NCBI GenBank assembly: GCA_900548185.1
Contig: URJJ01000014.1
Span: forward strand, 1-50,214
Length of the DNA stretch: 50,214 bases
Source: an uncultured Opitutales bacterium
GTDB lineage: Bacteria > Verrucomicrobiota > Verrucomicrobiia > Opitutales > Intestinicryptomonadaceae
Direction: 5' to 3'
Within the stretch, counting starts at the first letter, position 1. Each line of letters begins with the position of its first letter. Under the pieces are notes generated by a model that saw nothing but the letters and a program-made list of their open reading frames with translations, had not been told where the DNA came from and searched no databases. The translations under genes and the position numbers were made by a program. Shown here one piece after another: positions 23,745 through 31,884 of the stretch.

Positions 23745-25879
23745 CGGCGGCGCGTTTTATACCGGCCGTATGCGCGCTTGCGGCGGCCTCCGCAACCCTC
23801 CATGCGGCGCAGCCCTCCGGCGGCGGAAGCTCGTCGATGCGCATGATGCCGGGAACCGTGAAAAATTTTGAGCTTCCGAGTTTCGATGAAAACACGGGCT
23901 ACAAGGACTGGGAGCTTTTCGGAAGCGAGGCCCAATACGTAAACGACTCCCAGATTTTCGTCCACGACATGCGCCTGGACATGTTCGACGGCAAAAAGAG
24001 CCTGAAGAAAAAGGCTGTATTTTCAAGCAGGAGCGCCGAAGTGTCTGCGGCGGCAAAGACCGCAAAGAGCGCGGACGCACTGCTGGTCGAGGGCGAGGGC
24101 TTCAACCTGAAAGGCAAAAACTGGTTCTGGGACGGGGCGGGAAGGTCCGTCAAGATGGGCTCCGACGTGTTCGTCGAATTTACCGCAAAGCGCGGCGGAG
24201 AGCCGGAGCGCCTGCTTATAGCAAGCGACAGCGCGCTCATGGACTACGCCGGGGGCGACAACCGCTTCAGCTTCGGCGGGCGCGTCCGGGTGAACGGAGA
24301 CGACTTCAAAATCGACTGCGACGAGCTGGAAACCCAGGCCCCGAAAAATTCCGGCTCGGCCGACATAGAGGCGCTCAGGGAGATTTCCGCGCGGGGAAAC
24401 GTCGAAATGTCGCAGGAGCGCGCAAGCGCAAAGGCGCAGTCCGCAAGGCTGGTGCCGTCCGGCGGGACGGTCGCCCTGGAGGGCTCGCCAAGCGTGACGG
24501 ACACCTCAAGCGGCGCGACGGTCTCCGGATTTAAAATCGACTTTGAAAAGGGCTCCTCCACTGCCAGGGCCTACTCTTCCCCGGACGGCAAAGTCCGGGC
24601 GATGGCGGCAATCCCCGAAAAAGGTGGGGCCAAAACAACGCTGATTTCATCCGACGAAATAACGATGACGCATTCGGACGGGGCGAACGTGTTCAATTTT
24701 TCCGGCGGCGTAAAAGTCGAGTCCGCCGACTTCACGGCGTTTGCAAGCCGCCTGCGCGCCGTGGCCGAAGAGTCGCCAAAGGACGGGAAATACGCGATTT
24801 CAAAAATAACCGGCTCTGGGGGGGTGAGGTTTCTGCGCGACGGGCGCACGGCCGCCGCCGAAAACCTGGAGATATACCCCAATGCCGGGGAAGCCTGGCT
24901 TGAGCGCAGCGCAAGGCTCTCGGACCCTGAAAGGGGGGTGGACCTCTCTTCGGACTCCATAGTGCTGATGTACGACAAGGGTCAGGCGGCGGCCCGCTCG
25001 AAAGACGGGGACAAAAATTCGTTTGTGACAGTCCGGATTTCCGGGGCAAAGGGGTACAGCGTCGCGGGCGGAAGCCTGCGGCCGACGGTTGTAAAATCGC
25101 GCTCGCTTGACAGCTCCTGGAACGGCGGCGGCGTCAGGTTCTCATTCATGGGCGACGTGGACATATCCTCCGAGGACATGCGCGCCGGCTGCCGGATAAT
25201 GGACGTCTATGCCGAAAAGGAAACTTCCGGCGCGGGAAGCAGCGTAAAAAAGATAGAGGCCTTCGAGAACGTCTCCGTCCGCCAGAAGGGTTCGGAGGCG
25301 AGGGCCGAAGTCGCACGCATATACCCGAAAGTCGAGTTGCAGACAAAGGGTTCAAGGATGTCGCACAGGCTCATTGAATTTGAAACTTCAAAATCCGCCC
25401 CCGGCATCAGGCCCAAGATGATACTTCCCGAAATAGGAAGCATAGGGCTTGCCGAAGCAAAAGCGGACAAAGGCAGGCAAAAGACGGAAATTTCAAGCGA
25501 CCGCCAGTCATTCGTAACCGAAAAGGACAGGGACGTGTACGTTTTCGATGGGGCCGTCGAGATAAGCGGCACCGGGTTCGAGGCCAAATGCGACAACATA
25601 GAGGTTTCCATGAAGCCCGACAAGTCCGGCAGGCGCCGCATAACGCACATCCTTATGACGGGGAACCTCGACATCCGCCAGGGCGGAAAATCGGCAAAGG
25701 CCGGGCGCGCCAACATCCAGCCGGAGGAGGAGACGATAGTCCTCTCCGAATCCCCGCTGGTAATAAACGAGGACGGCAGCATGGCAAGCGGCACTAAAAT
25801 GATTTACACTCGCGGCAAGAAGTCGATAAGCATAGAAAACCCAAGGGTGACGCTCCCGCCCATAGGCGGTAAAAAGTGA
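23741..25879 (+). CDS. LptC/LptA (OstA)-like lipopolysaccharide transport protein, fused form
   Basis: This 712-residue exported protein starts at a GTG overlapping the elbB stop (GTGA), giving the signal peptide VTAARFIPAVCALAAASATL with AXA at HAA. Residues 45-150 (GYKDWELFGSEAQYV and following strands) resemble the LptC periplasmic domain. Beyond that are at least three OstA/LptA-type beta repeats, recognisable by SSD-x-F-x-GGV-x-V cores at about 160-195, 300-340 and 585-622. LptC and LptA are normally separate proteins of about 190 residues that bridge LPS from the inner membrane to LptD; here the bridge appears to be one chain. The histidine kinase gene overlaps its 3' end. The domain call is by pattern and should be treated as probable. 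Confidence 0.72.
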   Translation: MTAARFIPAVCALAAASATLHAAQPSGGGSSSMRMMPGTVKNFELPSFDENTGYKDWELFGSEAQYVNDSQIFVHDMRLDMFDGKKSLKKKAVFSSRSAEVSAAAKTAKSADALLVEGEGFNLKGKNWFWDGAGRSVKMGSDVFVEFTAKRGGEPERLLIASDSALMDYAGGDNRFSFGGRVRVNGDDFKIDCDELETQAPKNSGSADIEALREISARGNVEMSQERASAKAQSARLVPSGGTVALEGSPSVTDTSSGATVSGFKIDFEKGSSTARAYSSPDGKVRAMAAIPEKGGAKTTLISSDEITMTHSDGANVFNFSGGVKVESADFTAFASRLRAVAEESPKDGKYAISKITGSGGVRFLRDGRTAAAENLEIYPNAGEAWLERSARLSDPERGVDLSSDSIVLMYDKGQAAARSKDGDKNSFVTVRISGAKGYSVAGGSLRPTVVKSRSLDSSWNGGGVRFSFMGDVDISSEDMRAGCRIMDVYAEKETSGAGSSVKKIEAFENVSVRQKGSEARAEVARIYPKVELQTKGSRMSHRLIEFETSKSAPGIRPKMILPEIGSIGLAEAKADKGRQKTEISSDRQSFVTEKDRDVYVFDGAVEISGTGFEAKCDNIEVSMKPDKSGRRRITHILMTGNLDIRQGGKSAKAGRANIQPEEETIVLSESPLVINEDGSMASGTKMIYTRGKKSISIENPRVTLPPIGGKK

Positions 25880-26994
25880 TGGATTTCGACGAGGAAAGGA
25901 TTGCGGGGCTCGTCAGGGCAAACAAAAGGCTCTCGCGCGAAGTGTCGCGCCTGGGGGGGCTCTTCAACGCGGTGAAGGAGGGCATAATAGTGGCAGACGG
26001 CGACGGCGAGATAAAATACGCAAACGCCGCCGCCAAAAGCATATTCGGCCTCTCAAAAGGCGCCCACGCCTCCGACGTTTCAAAGATTCTGCCCGAAATC
26101 GACCCGATAGCCCTCCGCGCGGCCTCGGACGGTACGGCGGCACGCAGGGAGTTTGAAATCACCTACCCGGAGAGGCGCTTCATAAGGGTTTACATCGCCC
26201 CGTTCGGGGAAGAGGGGGAAGGATCCGCCGCCCTGGTCGTAACCGACATAACCCAGGAGAAGCTCTCTACCGAGGAGCTGATTGAAAGCGAAAAAATAGC
26301 GTCTGTTTTGAAGCTGGCCTCGGGCGTTGCGCACGAGCTGGGCAACCCGCTCAATTCGATAGGCATACACCTCCAGCTCGCCTCCCGCCGCCTGCGCTCC
26401 ATGCCTCCCTCGCAGGACAGGGAAAAGCTGTCCGCCGCAGTGGACGTGTGCTCGGCCGAAGTCTCCAGGCTGGACGCCATAATAAAAAACTTCCTCAAGG
26501 CCCTGCGCCCGGCGCGCCCCAACCTGGCCGAAATAAACCCGATAGCTCCCCTCGTGGAAACGGTGAGCTTTTTGAGGGACGAGCTCCAGGATATAGGAAT
26601 AGAGGTGGAGTTTGAGACAAACCCCTCCCTCCCCTCCATGATGGGGGATTCCGACATGCTTAAGCAGCTCTATTTCAATATCATAAAAAATTCAATGGAA
26701 GCCATGGACGGCGGCGGGCTGATACGCATAAAAACCTCTTTCGGCGACTCCGACGTCACAATTTCAATCTCCGACACCGGCTGCGGCATCGACCAGGACG
26801 AAATAACGCGCATCTTCGACCCCTATTTCACCACCAAAACCGACGGGCACGGGCTTGGGATGATGATAGCCGGAGAAATCGTGAAGTCGCACGGCGGCAC
26901 AATCGGCGTAAAAAGCAAGAAAAACGAAGGAGCCACGATACTCCTCACCTTTCCGCGCAAGGAAAAGCGGATAAGGGAAATAGAGGCCCACTAA
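25879..26994 (+). CDS. Soluble PAS-domain histidine kinase (NtrB-like)
   Basis: This 371-residue sensor kinase has no membrane segment. Residues 22-130 form a PAS domain (LFNAVKEGIIVADGDGEIKY, VVTDITQEK). The H-box LASGVAHELGNPLNS carries the phospho-accepting His152, and the catalytic domain has the N-box NIIKNSMEA (Asn271), G1 DTGCGI, the F-box FDPYFTTK and G2 GHGLGM. The HELGNPLN style is that of NtrB/AtoS kinases that pair with sigma-54 activators. No response regulator is encoded in the window. The ATG at 25879 overlaps the LptA-like stop by one base (TGATG); a GTG three bases earlier is possible. Co-translation with an LPS-transport protein suggests an envelope-related signal. Confidence 0.9.
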   Translation: MDFDEERIAGLVRANKRLSREVSRLGGLFNAVKEGIIVADGDGEIKYANAAAKSIFGLSKGAHASDVSKILPEIDPIALRAASDGTAARREFEITYPERRFIRVYIAPFGEEGEGSAALVVTDITQEKLSTEELIESEKIASVLKLASGVAHELGNPLNSIGIHLQLASRRLRSMPPSQDREKLSAAVDVCSAEVSRLDAIIKNFLKALRPARPNLAEINPIAPLVETVSFLRDELQDIGIEVEFETNPSLPSMMGDSDMLKQLYFNIIKNSMEAMDGGGLIRIKTSFGDSDVTISISDTGCGIDQDEITRIFDPYFTTKTDGHGLGMMIAGEIVKSHGGTIGVKSKKNEGATILLTFPRKEKRIREIEAH

Positions 26995-27085
26995 AACGCG
27001 CAGCCCGATTTCGCCTTAATAACGGCGGGTTTTTACGATATTAGCGCGGACAAACAAAGTTTAAAAAATAAAACAAAGCATAGAA

Positions 27086-27127
27086 AATACTCGACGCCGC
27101 CCCCGAAATGGGAGAGTATTCAATACT
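27086..27127. promoter_or_regulatory. Three AATACT half-sites including a perfect palindrome upstream of the DUF151 gene
   Basis: AGTATTCAATACT (27115-27127) is a perfect inverted repeat around one base. A third copy of the half-site, AATACT, lies at 27086-27091. The cluster starts 83 bases and ends 42 bases upstream of the ATG at 27169 in an AT-rich region, where an operator would be expected. The binding factor is unknown. Confidence 0.4.
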
Positions 27128-27168
27128 TTGTCCAATCATGGGGAAGGCGGAAGGGAAATAATCAGCAC

Positions 27169-27606
27169 ATGGAACAGGCGGAAATAGCGCTCACATATCC
27201 ATCACCGTTCGGATTTGCCACGTTTGTCAAATGCCGCTCGAAGGCGTTTGTCATATACATGGACAAATGCGGGGGCGGCGCGGTGGAACGCGCCCTAAAC
27301 GGCGTCGACGGAGAGCGCCCCCTCACCCACGAGCTGATAAGCTACATTCTCGACGGCACCGAAACCGGGCTTAAAAGCGTCCTCATCTACAACGAGGACG
27401 AGGGGACGTTTTTTGCGAAGATGACCCTGGTTATGAAAAACGAGCTGGGCGAAAAGATAATCGAGATAGACTCGCGCCCCAGCGACGCCATCACAGTCGC
27501 CATACGCCAGAAGGCCCCCATTTACGTTTCAAAGAGCGTGCTCAACAAGGTGGAGGACTCGTCGGCCGTCCTTGAGGAGATACGCGGCAAGCATTTCATG
27601 GAATGA
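27169..27606 (+). CDS. Bifunctional nuclease family protein (DUF151)
   Basis: This 145-residue protein is a BFN/DUF151 protein. The diagnostic core is EIDSRPSDAITVAIRQKAPIYV (residues 98-119; canonical form DARPSDAIALA). Plant and mycobacterial members have been described with DNase/RNase activity; in bacteria the role is unsettled, with links to oxidative stress and wound or defence responses elsewhere. It is the first gene of a unit with dus and trmH (ATGA overlap with dus), both tRNA-modification genes, which hints at an RNA-related function here. An inverted-repeat cluster lies upstream. Confidence 0.88.
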   Translation: MEQAEIALTYPSPFGFATFVKCRSKAFVIYMDKCGGGAVERALNGVDGERPLTHELISYILDGTETGLKSVLIYNEDEGTFFAKMTLVMKNELGEKIIEIDSRPSDAITVAIRQKAPIYVSKSVLNKVEDSSAVLEEIRGKHFME

Positions 27607-28628
27607 AGGTTTTCGGCGCGGACGCGCCGGTATCCGTCCTTGCCCCGATGCAGGACGTGACCGACGCGGGGTTCATGGACATTGTGGCTTCCTGCGGGGC
27701 TCCGGATTTCTTCGTAGCCGAATACTTCAGGGTGCATGAATATTCCGTGCTGGATGCGCCCGTCCTGAAGACCGTCCGCTCGCGCCCGGGGGGCAGAAAG
27801 GTGTGCGCCCAGTTTATCGGCGAGGACGAATTCCACATAGCCCGCATGGCCGCCATGCTTAGGGAATACCCAGAAGTCGAGGGGCTGGACCTTAACGCGG
27901 GCTGCCCCGCCCCAAAAGTTTACCGTAAGAACGTTGGCGGGGCGCTCATGAAAGACCCCGGAAAGATACGCTCCATACTCAAAGTCATGCGCGCGGAATG
28001 GCCGGGCGCGCTGAGCGTCAAAATCCGCACGGGCTTCGAGGATTCCTCCCGGCTTGCGGAGGTCGTCGATATTGCAAACGAGTGCGGCGCCGACTTCATG
28101 ACTGTCCACGGCCGGACGGTAAAACAGCTCTACCGGGGCTCGGCCGACTACTCCGCAATCGCATCTGCCGCGGCGTGCTCGGAAATCCCCGTCATTGCAA
28201 ACGGCGACATAACAAGCGCGCGCAAGGCGTTCGAGGTTCTCTCCGAAACTTCGTGCGCCGGGGTGATGATTGGCCGCCACGCGGTGCGCAACCCCTGGAT
28301 ATTCCGCCAGATTTCCGACATCTCCTCCGGGCGCGAAATGTTCCGCCCCACCCTCGCCGACGTCTATTCATACGTCGAAAGGCTCCACGACACGGCCCTT
28401 TCGACAAACCCGAACATACGCTTCCTCGACGGGCGCATGAAAAAGTTTCTGAATTTCATAGCGCTCGGAGTGGACAGGGACGGCGGATTCCTTCGGGCTA
28501 TGCGGGCGGCGCGCGGAGTGGGCCCGCTTTTTGAAGCGTGCAAGGCCCACCTGCTCTCCGACCCCGAAAGGCCGTTTTTTGACGAGCCGAGCCCCGACCT
28601 ATGCCCGCGCCCCAACCACGAACTCTGA
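27603..28628 (+). CDS. dus: tRNA-dihydrouridine synthase
   Basis: Dus reduces uridine to dihydrouridine in the tRNA D-loop using FMN and NADPH. The 341-residue TIM-barrel protein has APMQDVTDAGF near the N-terminus, the catalytic Cys101 in LDLNAGCPAPKVYRKNVGGALMK, SVKIRTGF, FMTVHGRTVKQLYRG, VIANGDI and GVMIGRHAVRNPWIFRQI. The arrangement fits the DusB/DusA-type bacterial family, but the subtype cannot be fixed by eye. It overlaps the DUF151 gene by ATGA and is followed by trmH after seven bases. Confidence 0.93.
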   Translation: MKVFGADAPVSVLAPMQDVTDAGFMDIVASCGAPDFFVAEYFRVHEYSVLDAPVLKTVRSRPGGRKVCAQFIGEDEFHIARMAAMLREYPEVEGLDLNAGCPAPKVYRKNVGGALMKDPGKIRSILKVMRAEWPGALSVKIRTGFEDSSRLAEVVDIANECGADFMTVHGRTVKQLYRGSADYSAIASAAACSEIPVIANGDITSARKAFEVLSETSCAGVMIGRHAVRNPWIFRQISDISSGREMFRPTLADVYSYVERLHDTALSTNPNIRFLDGRMKKFLNFIALGVDRDGGFLRAMRAARGVGPLFEACKAHLLSDPERPFFDEPSPDLCPRPNHEL

Positions 28629-28635
28629 CTTAAAA

Positions 28636-29358
28636 ATGACAACAGGGGAAAAAATAGGCATACTCTCCCGGCACGTGACGCCCGAACGCCTCGCAAAAAT
28701 GCGCCGCGCGCTGGAAAACCGCACATACATGCTCTCTGTCATCCTCGAGGACATCTACCAGCCCCACAACGCCGCCGCCGCCATGCGCAGTTGCGACGCC
28801 TTCGGGGTACAAAGGGCGTTTATAATCGAAAACCGCTATCCCATGCGCATAAGCCACCACGTGGACATGGGGACGTCGAAGTGGATGCAGATAGAAAAAT
28901 TCCGCTCGCGAACATGCTCATCCCCCGAGGGCGCAAAGAACCGCGAACCAAACGAATCAGACGCTGAAAACACGCTAAGGGCGATAGCAAGGGCAAAATC
29001 CCTCGGCTACACCGTGGCCGCCGCCACGCTTCGCGGAAACCCGATGGACCTTTCCGCCCTTCCCGCCGACCGACCGATAGCCGTAATGATAGGGACGGAA
29101 CTCACGGGCCTGAGCGACGCGGCCCATGAAGGCGCGGACATCGCATTTAAAATGGACATGCTGGGCTTCGCGCAAAGCCTGAACCTCTCCGTATTCGCGG
29201 CCCTATGCATAAGCTCGCTCTCCTCGCGCATGCGCTCTGGCGGATGCCAGTGGAAAATGACGCCGGAGCAAAGGGAGGAAGTGCTGCTCTCCTGGCTTTT
29301 TAAAAGCATAAGCTCGGCTCCCGAGATTCTTGCGGACGCCGAAGCCGGCGGGAGCTAA
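28636..29358 (+). CDS. trmH: tRNA (guanosine-2'-O-)-methyltransferase, TrmH type
   Basis: TrmH methylates the 2'-OH of G18 in tRNA using SAM. The 240-residue SPOUT protein carries the three knot motifs: HNAAAAMRSCDAFG (residues 44-57, with the catalytic Arg51), MIGTELTGLS (151-160) and GFAQSLNLSVFAAL (177-190). The N-terminal LSRHVTPERLAKMRRALENR is the TrmH extension that distinguishes it from TrmL and RlmB. The ATG at 28636 follows the dus stop by seven bases; the longer frame overlaps dus and has no family features. It closes the DUF151-dus-trmH unit. Confidence 0.92.
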   Translation: MTTGEKIGILSRHVTPERLAKMRRALENRTYMLSVILEDIYQPHNAAAAMRSCDAFGVQRAFIIENRYPMRISHHVDMGTSKWMQIEKFRSRTCSSPEGAKNREPNESDAENTLRAIARAKSLGYTVAAATLRGNPMDLSALPADRPIAVMIGTELTGLSDAAHEGADIAFKMDMLGFAQSLNLSVFAALCISSLSSRMRSGGCQWKMTPEQREEVLLSWLFKSISSAPEILADAEAGGS

Positions 29359-29369
29359 GCCCCGGTAAA

Positions 29370-29410
29370 CGCCGCTTTCGGCGGCAAAAAGGGCGGCCGA
29401 AAGGCCGCCC
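29370..29410 (-). terminator. Tandem hairpins, terminator-like on the minus strand
   Basis: Two GC hairpins lie side by side. The right one (29391-29398 with 29403-29410, GAAA loop) reads on the minus strand as an eight-base-pair stem followed by five T residues, as expected for the gene ending at 29598. The left one (29370-29374 with 29379-29383) may help terminate trmH transcription from the other side. Confidence 0.65.
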
Positions 29411-29597
29411 CGAATAAAGCCGAGAGACTTGCACAAATTGGAATATTCCAAGAGAAACGAAAAACCGGGCGGCGTTTCGCTGCGCTCCGGGCGAGCTTCC
29501 CCCCTGCGCGCAAAATTCCATTTGCGAATCCGCAATCCCTTCAATCATCCATGCGCAAGGCCCAAGCCCACTTCCGCAGGTACCGCACGCGGCCCCG

Positions 29598-30053
29598 CTA
29601 CTTCGCGGCCCCCCTACCCAGATAAAACGGTATCAAGAACGTTATGAACGCCTCCTGCACGGAATCCGGAAGATAAAAGCCCTCGATTTTGTGGAACACC
29701 GTCGTCGTCCACTCCGGAACGGCCCCCCAGAGCCATCCGCCGCAAACCTCCCTCTGCTCGACCTGCACCGGTATTTCGCCGAAAAAGGCGAAGATAAACG
29801 GCGCCACGATTATAGTGAAGGCGCAGCCGAAATATATCATCCGGCGGATGACCTTTCCGGCGTCGCCGTCGCGCACAGAAGCCTTGTCGGATGACGCGTC
29901 TGCAATCTCCGTCCTTCCGCGGAGAATTTCAAGGGCGGCCTTCTGGCTCTCAATCTGGCTCCTGAAAAACTGGGCAACTATCGTCGCCACAAAGCCCGCT
30001 CCGGCAGCGCCCGCCGCAGTGGCGGGATCGAATATGGCGGCAGCATCAGACAT
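29598..30053 (-). CDS. Small membrane protein, holin-like
   Basis: This 151-residue protein has a hydrophobic N-terminal helix (about residues 14-30), a charged middle (SQIESQKAALEILRGRTEI), a strong membrane helix (residues 72-92, MIYFGCAFTIIVAPFIFAFF), and a C-terminal hydrophobic segment (about 129-146, AFITFLIPFYLG). This three-helix layout recalls the holins of phages and gene-transfer agents, but I see no decisive motif and no other phage gene nearby. GGGGGCGG just upstream of the ATG at 30053 is a plausible Shine-Dalgarno. It could be a phage remnant or an ordinary small membrane protein. Confidence 0.6.
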   Translation of the reverse strand: MSDAAAIFDPATAAGAAGAGFVATIVAQFFRSQIESQKAALEILRGRTEIADASSDKASVRDGDAGKVIRRMIYFGCAFTIIVAPFIFAFFGEIPVQVEQREVCGGWLWGAVPEWTTTVFHKIEGFYLPDSVQEAFITFLIPFYLGRGAAK

Positions 30054-30417
30054 TTCCGCCCCCTATTTTTTCTATTTGCATATTTTGGATTCCTTTCGCT
30101 TGCCGCGCTTCATTGCGCGGAGGCGGGATTATACCAAAAAGCGCGGGTGAGCGGAACGCTACTTTTGATGCGTTTGAAAAAAGAGACCTTTTGGATACTT
30201 TTGAGGCGGCCAGGAGCGGCGAAGTTAGCGGAAGGAATCCCCCCTAAAAGCCCGTCAAAATCCGGAAGAAAACGCGCTCCCCTGGGCGGCGCATCCGGGC
30301 CGGGCAAAATTCGGATATGCCCCATGCATGGCTCACAGTGCATTGAGGCTTCTCAACATTCCCCCCGGGAGCCATGGCGGCGGCCCTCCCGAAAAGCCCG
30401 CGCGAACGCCGCCCAGC
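30054..30417. other. Intergenic stretch with no supported gene
   Basis: This 364-base stretch lies between two minus-strand genes. It contains a CCGCGC/GCGCGG hairpin (30103-30108 and 30115-30120) in the leader of the holin-like gene and a short AT-rich tract around 30061-30090. A plus-strand open frame from 30147 runs on into the beta-propeller gene and has no coding features. Confidence 0.5.
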
Positions 30418-31293
30418 CTACTTTACAAGGCAGATTGCCGACACGTTTCCGATTTCATCCCCCGAGGGGAGAGTCCACACCACTCGGTTTGAGCGGTCTA
30501 TCTGGAGAATCTTGGGCTGGGACTTGTCGGAGCTGTGCCCGTTCCAATTCGACACCAGAAGGTTGCCGTTTTTGAGCGGGCAGACCTCGGTTGCGAACAA
30601 AAGCCGGGCGCCCTCAAGATTGGCGTTTGAAACAGACCTGACCGCCTTTCCGGAATCGGGATCCAGTTCGCGTATGTGCCCGCCGTCGCCCGAAAGAAGC
30701 CAGTTGCCGTTCGGAAGCTCCTTTGCGCTGAAAAACGAAACGCCCGTCTCAAACTCCCTTTTCACCGCCCCGCCGGGCGCCACCTCCACGACTTTCCGGC
30801 TGTTCAGAAGCGGCACGAGATAATTGCCGTTTTTGAGCTTTGCAATCTGCCTGAACTGTCCGTGCGCCCCCTTTATCCCCGTGTCAAAAAGCGTTTCCCT
30901 GGAGATTTTGCCCCTGCGGTCGAGCTCCACTATCCGCGCCGGCTCGCCGCATATCCCGAGGAGGTACCCGCCCGACGGGAGCTGGCGCGCGGTGTGCACC
31001 TCTTCGCCCGGGGCGGCCATGAACTCCCACAGAAGGTTCTTTTTAACATCTATCAGCCGCGCGCAGGAGCGGTTTGCGTAAATTATATTCTTTTCGCGGG
31101 TGAAATCCACGCTGTTGCACTCCCGATGCTCCGGAATTTCATAAATCCAGTCGATTTTCCCGTCGTCCATCCGAATGAGGGCTATTTTGTTCCATCCGCT
31201 GCCGCCGGCAAGAATCCTCTCCGCACACACCGCCTGCCGGGCGGGCAAAACCGACGCGATGCAAAGCGCAAGCGCAACAAGAATGTTTTTCAT
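30418..31293 (-). CDS. Secreted beta-propeller repeat protein
   Basis: This 291-residue protein has a signal peptide (MKNILVALALCIASVLPARQAVCA) and then four-stranded repeats typical of six- or seven-bladed beta-propellers of the PQQ/NHL type, with recurring LPNGNWLLSGDGGHIRELD, LPSGGYLLGICGEPARIVELD and LKNGNLLVSNWNGH units spaced about 45 residues apart. The repeats resemble those of bacterial outer proteins that bind ligands or scaffold enzymes rather than any catalytic class I can name. The ATG at 31293 gives the cleanest signal peptide; an in-frame ATG at 31302 adds three residues. It stands alone. Confidence 0.78.
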   Translation of the reverse strand: MKNILVALALCIASVLPARQAVCAERILAGGSGWNKIALIRMDDGKIDWIYEIPEHRECNSVDFTREKNIIYANRSCARLIDVKKNLLWEFMAAPGEEVHTARQLPSGGYLLGICGEPARIVELDRRGKISRETLFDTGIKGAHGQFRQIAKLKNGNYLVPLLNSRKVVEVAPGGAVKREFETGVSFFSAKELPNGNWLLSGDGGHIRELDPDSGKAVRSVSNANLEGARLLFATEVCPLKNGNLLVSNWNGHSSDKSQPKILQIDRSNRVVWTLPSGDEIGNVSAICLVK

Positions 31294-31530
31294 TGCAAAC
31301 ATCGGTTTATATTGCAAAATAAAACCTCAAAAAGCAAGATTTTATCGCACTCCGCTCCCGAAGCTCGCTGCGGGAGCCGCGTCCGCTGCGGGGCCTTGCG
31401 CACAGCCATTTGCTATCGGCGCGGCATGGCCAGGCCGGCCACGAAAGCCGCAAATCAATCACCTAGCATTTTCCCTTCCAATAGCGGGCGCAAAATCCGG
31501 AAAAATATCCCGCGCCGCGCGTCCCGGCTG

Positions 31531-31561
31531 CAAAAAACAAAACGCCGCAAAAATGCGGCGT
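31531..31561 (-). terminator. Terminator of the 75-residue protein gene
   Basis: On the minus strand an eight-base-pair stem (31542-31549 with 31554-31561, four-base loop) is followed by TTTGTTTTTT, starting 12 bases beyond the stop at 31574. Confidence 0.88.
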
Positions 31562-31573
31562 CAGGCTTCATTG

Positions 31574-31801
31574 CTATTTTGCTGCGGCAGTCCGCCTCGC
31601 GGCGCGCCACTTGTCGCGGTGGTTCATGACCCAGTCGAGCAGAGCCCGTTCGAAGCCGATGTCATGCCCCGCCTTTTCCGACTCGAGCCACTTGTGCCTC
31701 AGAATCTCTTCGCGTTCGGCGATAAACTCGTTGTAGAATTTGGATTCCTTCAGCGAAAAAGCACCCGAAGAAACGGAGTCCGTTTTCGTTTTGTGTTCCA
31801 T
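31574..31801 (-). CDS. Small conserved protein of unknown function
   Basis: This 75-residue soluble protein starts MEHKTKTDSVSSG and has a helical core, EILRHKWLESEKAGHDIGFE followed by RALLDWVMNHRDKWRAA. I recognise this HKWxESExxGxDIGxExAxxDWxxxHxxxW pattern as a recurring short domain in uncultured Gram-negative genomes, but know no function for it. The strongly conserved Trp, His and acidic residues suggest a specific binding role. Its own palindromic upstream element and downstream terminator show it is a real, independently regulated gene rather than a remnant of holB transcription. Confidence 0.72.
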   Translation of the reverse strand: MEHKTKTDSVSSGAFSLKESKFYNEFIAEREEILRHKWLESEKAGHDIGFERALLDWVMNHRDKWRAARRTAAAK

Positions 31802-31829
31802 AACGTTAAAATAATACCTCGGTATTATT
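31801..31829 (-). promoter_or_regulatory. Perfect 20-bp palindrome upstream of the small conserved protein gene
   Basis: AATAATACCTCGGTATTATT (31810-31829) is an inverted repeat with nine-base arms and a two-base centre. An eight-base palindrome TAACGTTA (31801-31808) sits between it and the start codon. On the gene's strand the centre reads CCGAGG, so the only GAGG resembling a Shine-Dalgarno is inside the stem. It could be a protein operator or an RNA hairpin that hides the ribosome site. Confidence 0.6.
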
Positions 31830-31884
31830 ATTTCTAAAATATCCCAGACGCACACCGGAAATTCAAGAGCTAAATTTACAATTC

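Noticed and set aside
26995..27045. Possible terminator after the histidine kinase gene (CGCC...GGCGGGTTTTT)
   Set aside because: Only four base pairs pair cleanly and the loop is long, so I do not list it as a feature.
30147..30575. 142-residue plus-strand open frame in the gap before the beta-propeller gene
   Set aside because: Low-complexity basic composition, no family signature, and it runs on top of the well-supported minus-strand propeller gene.
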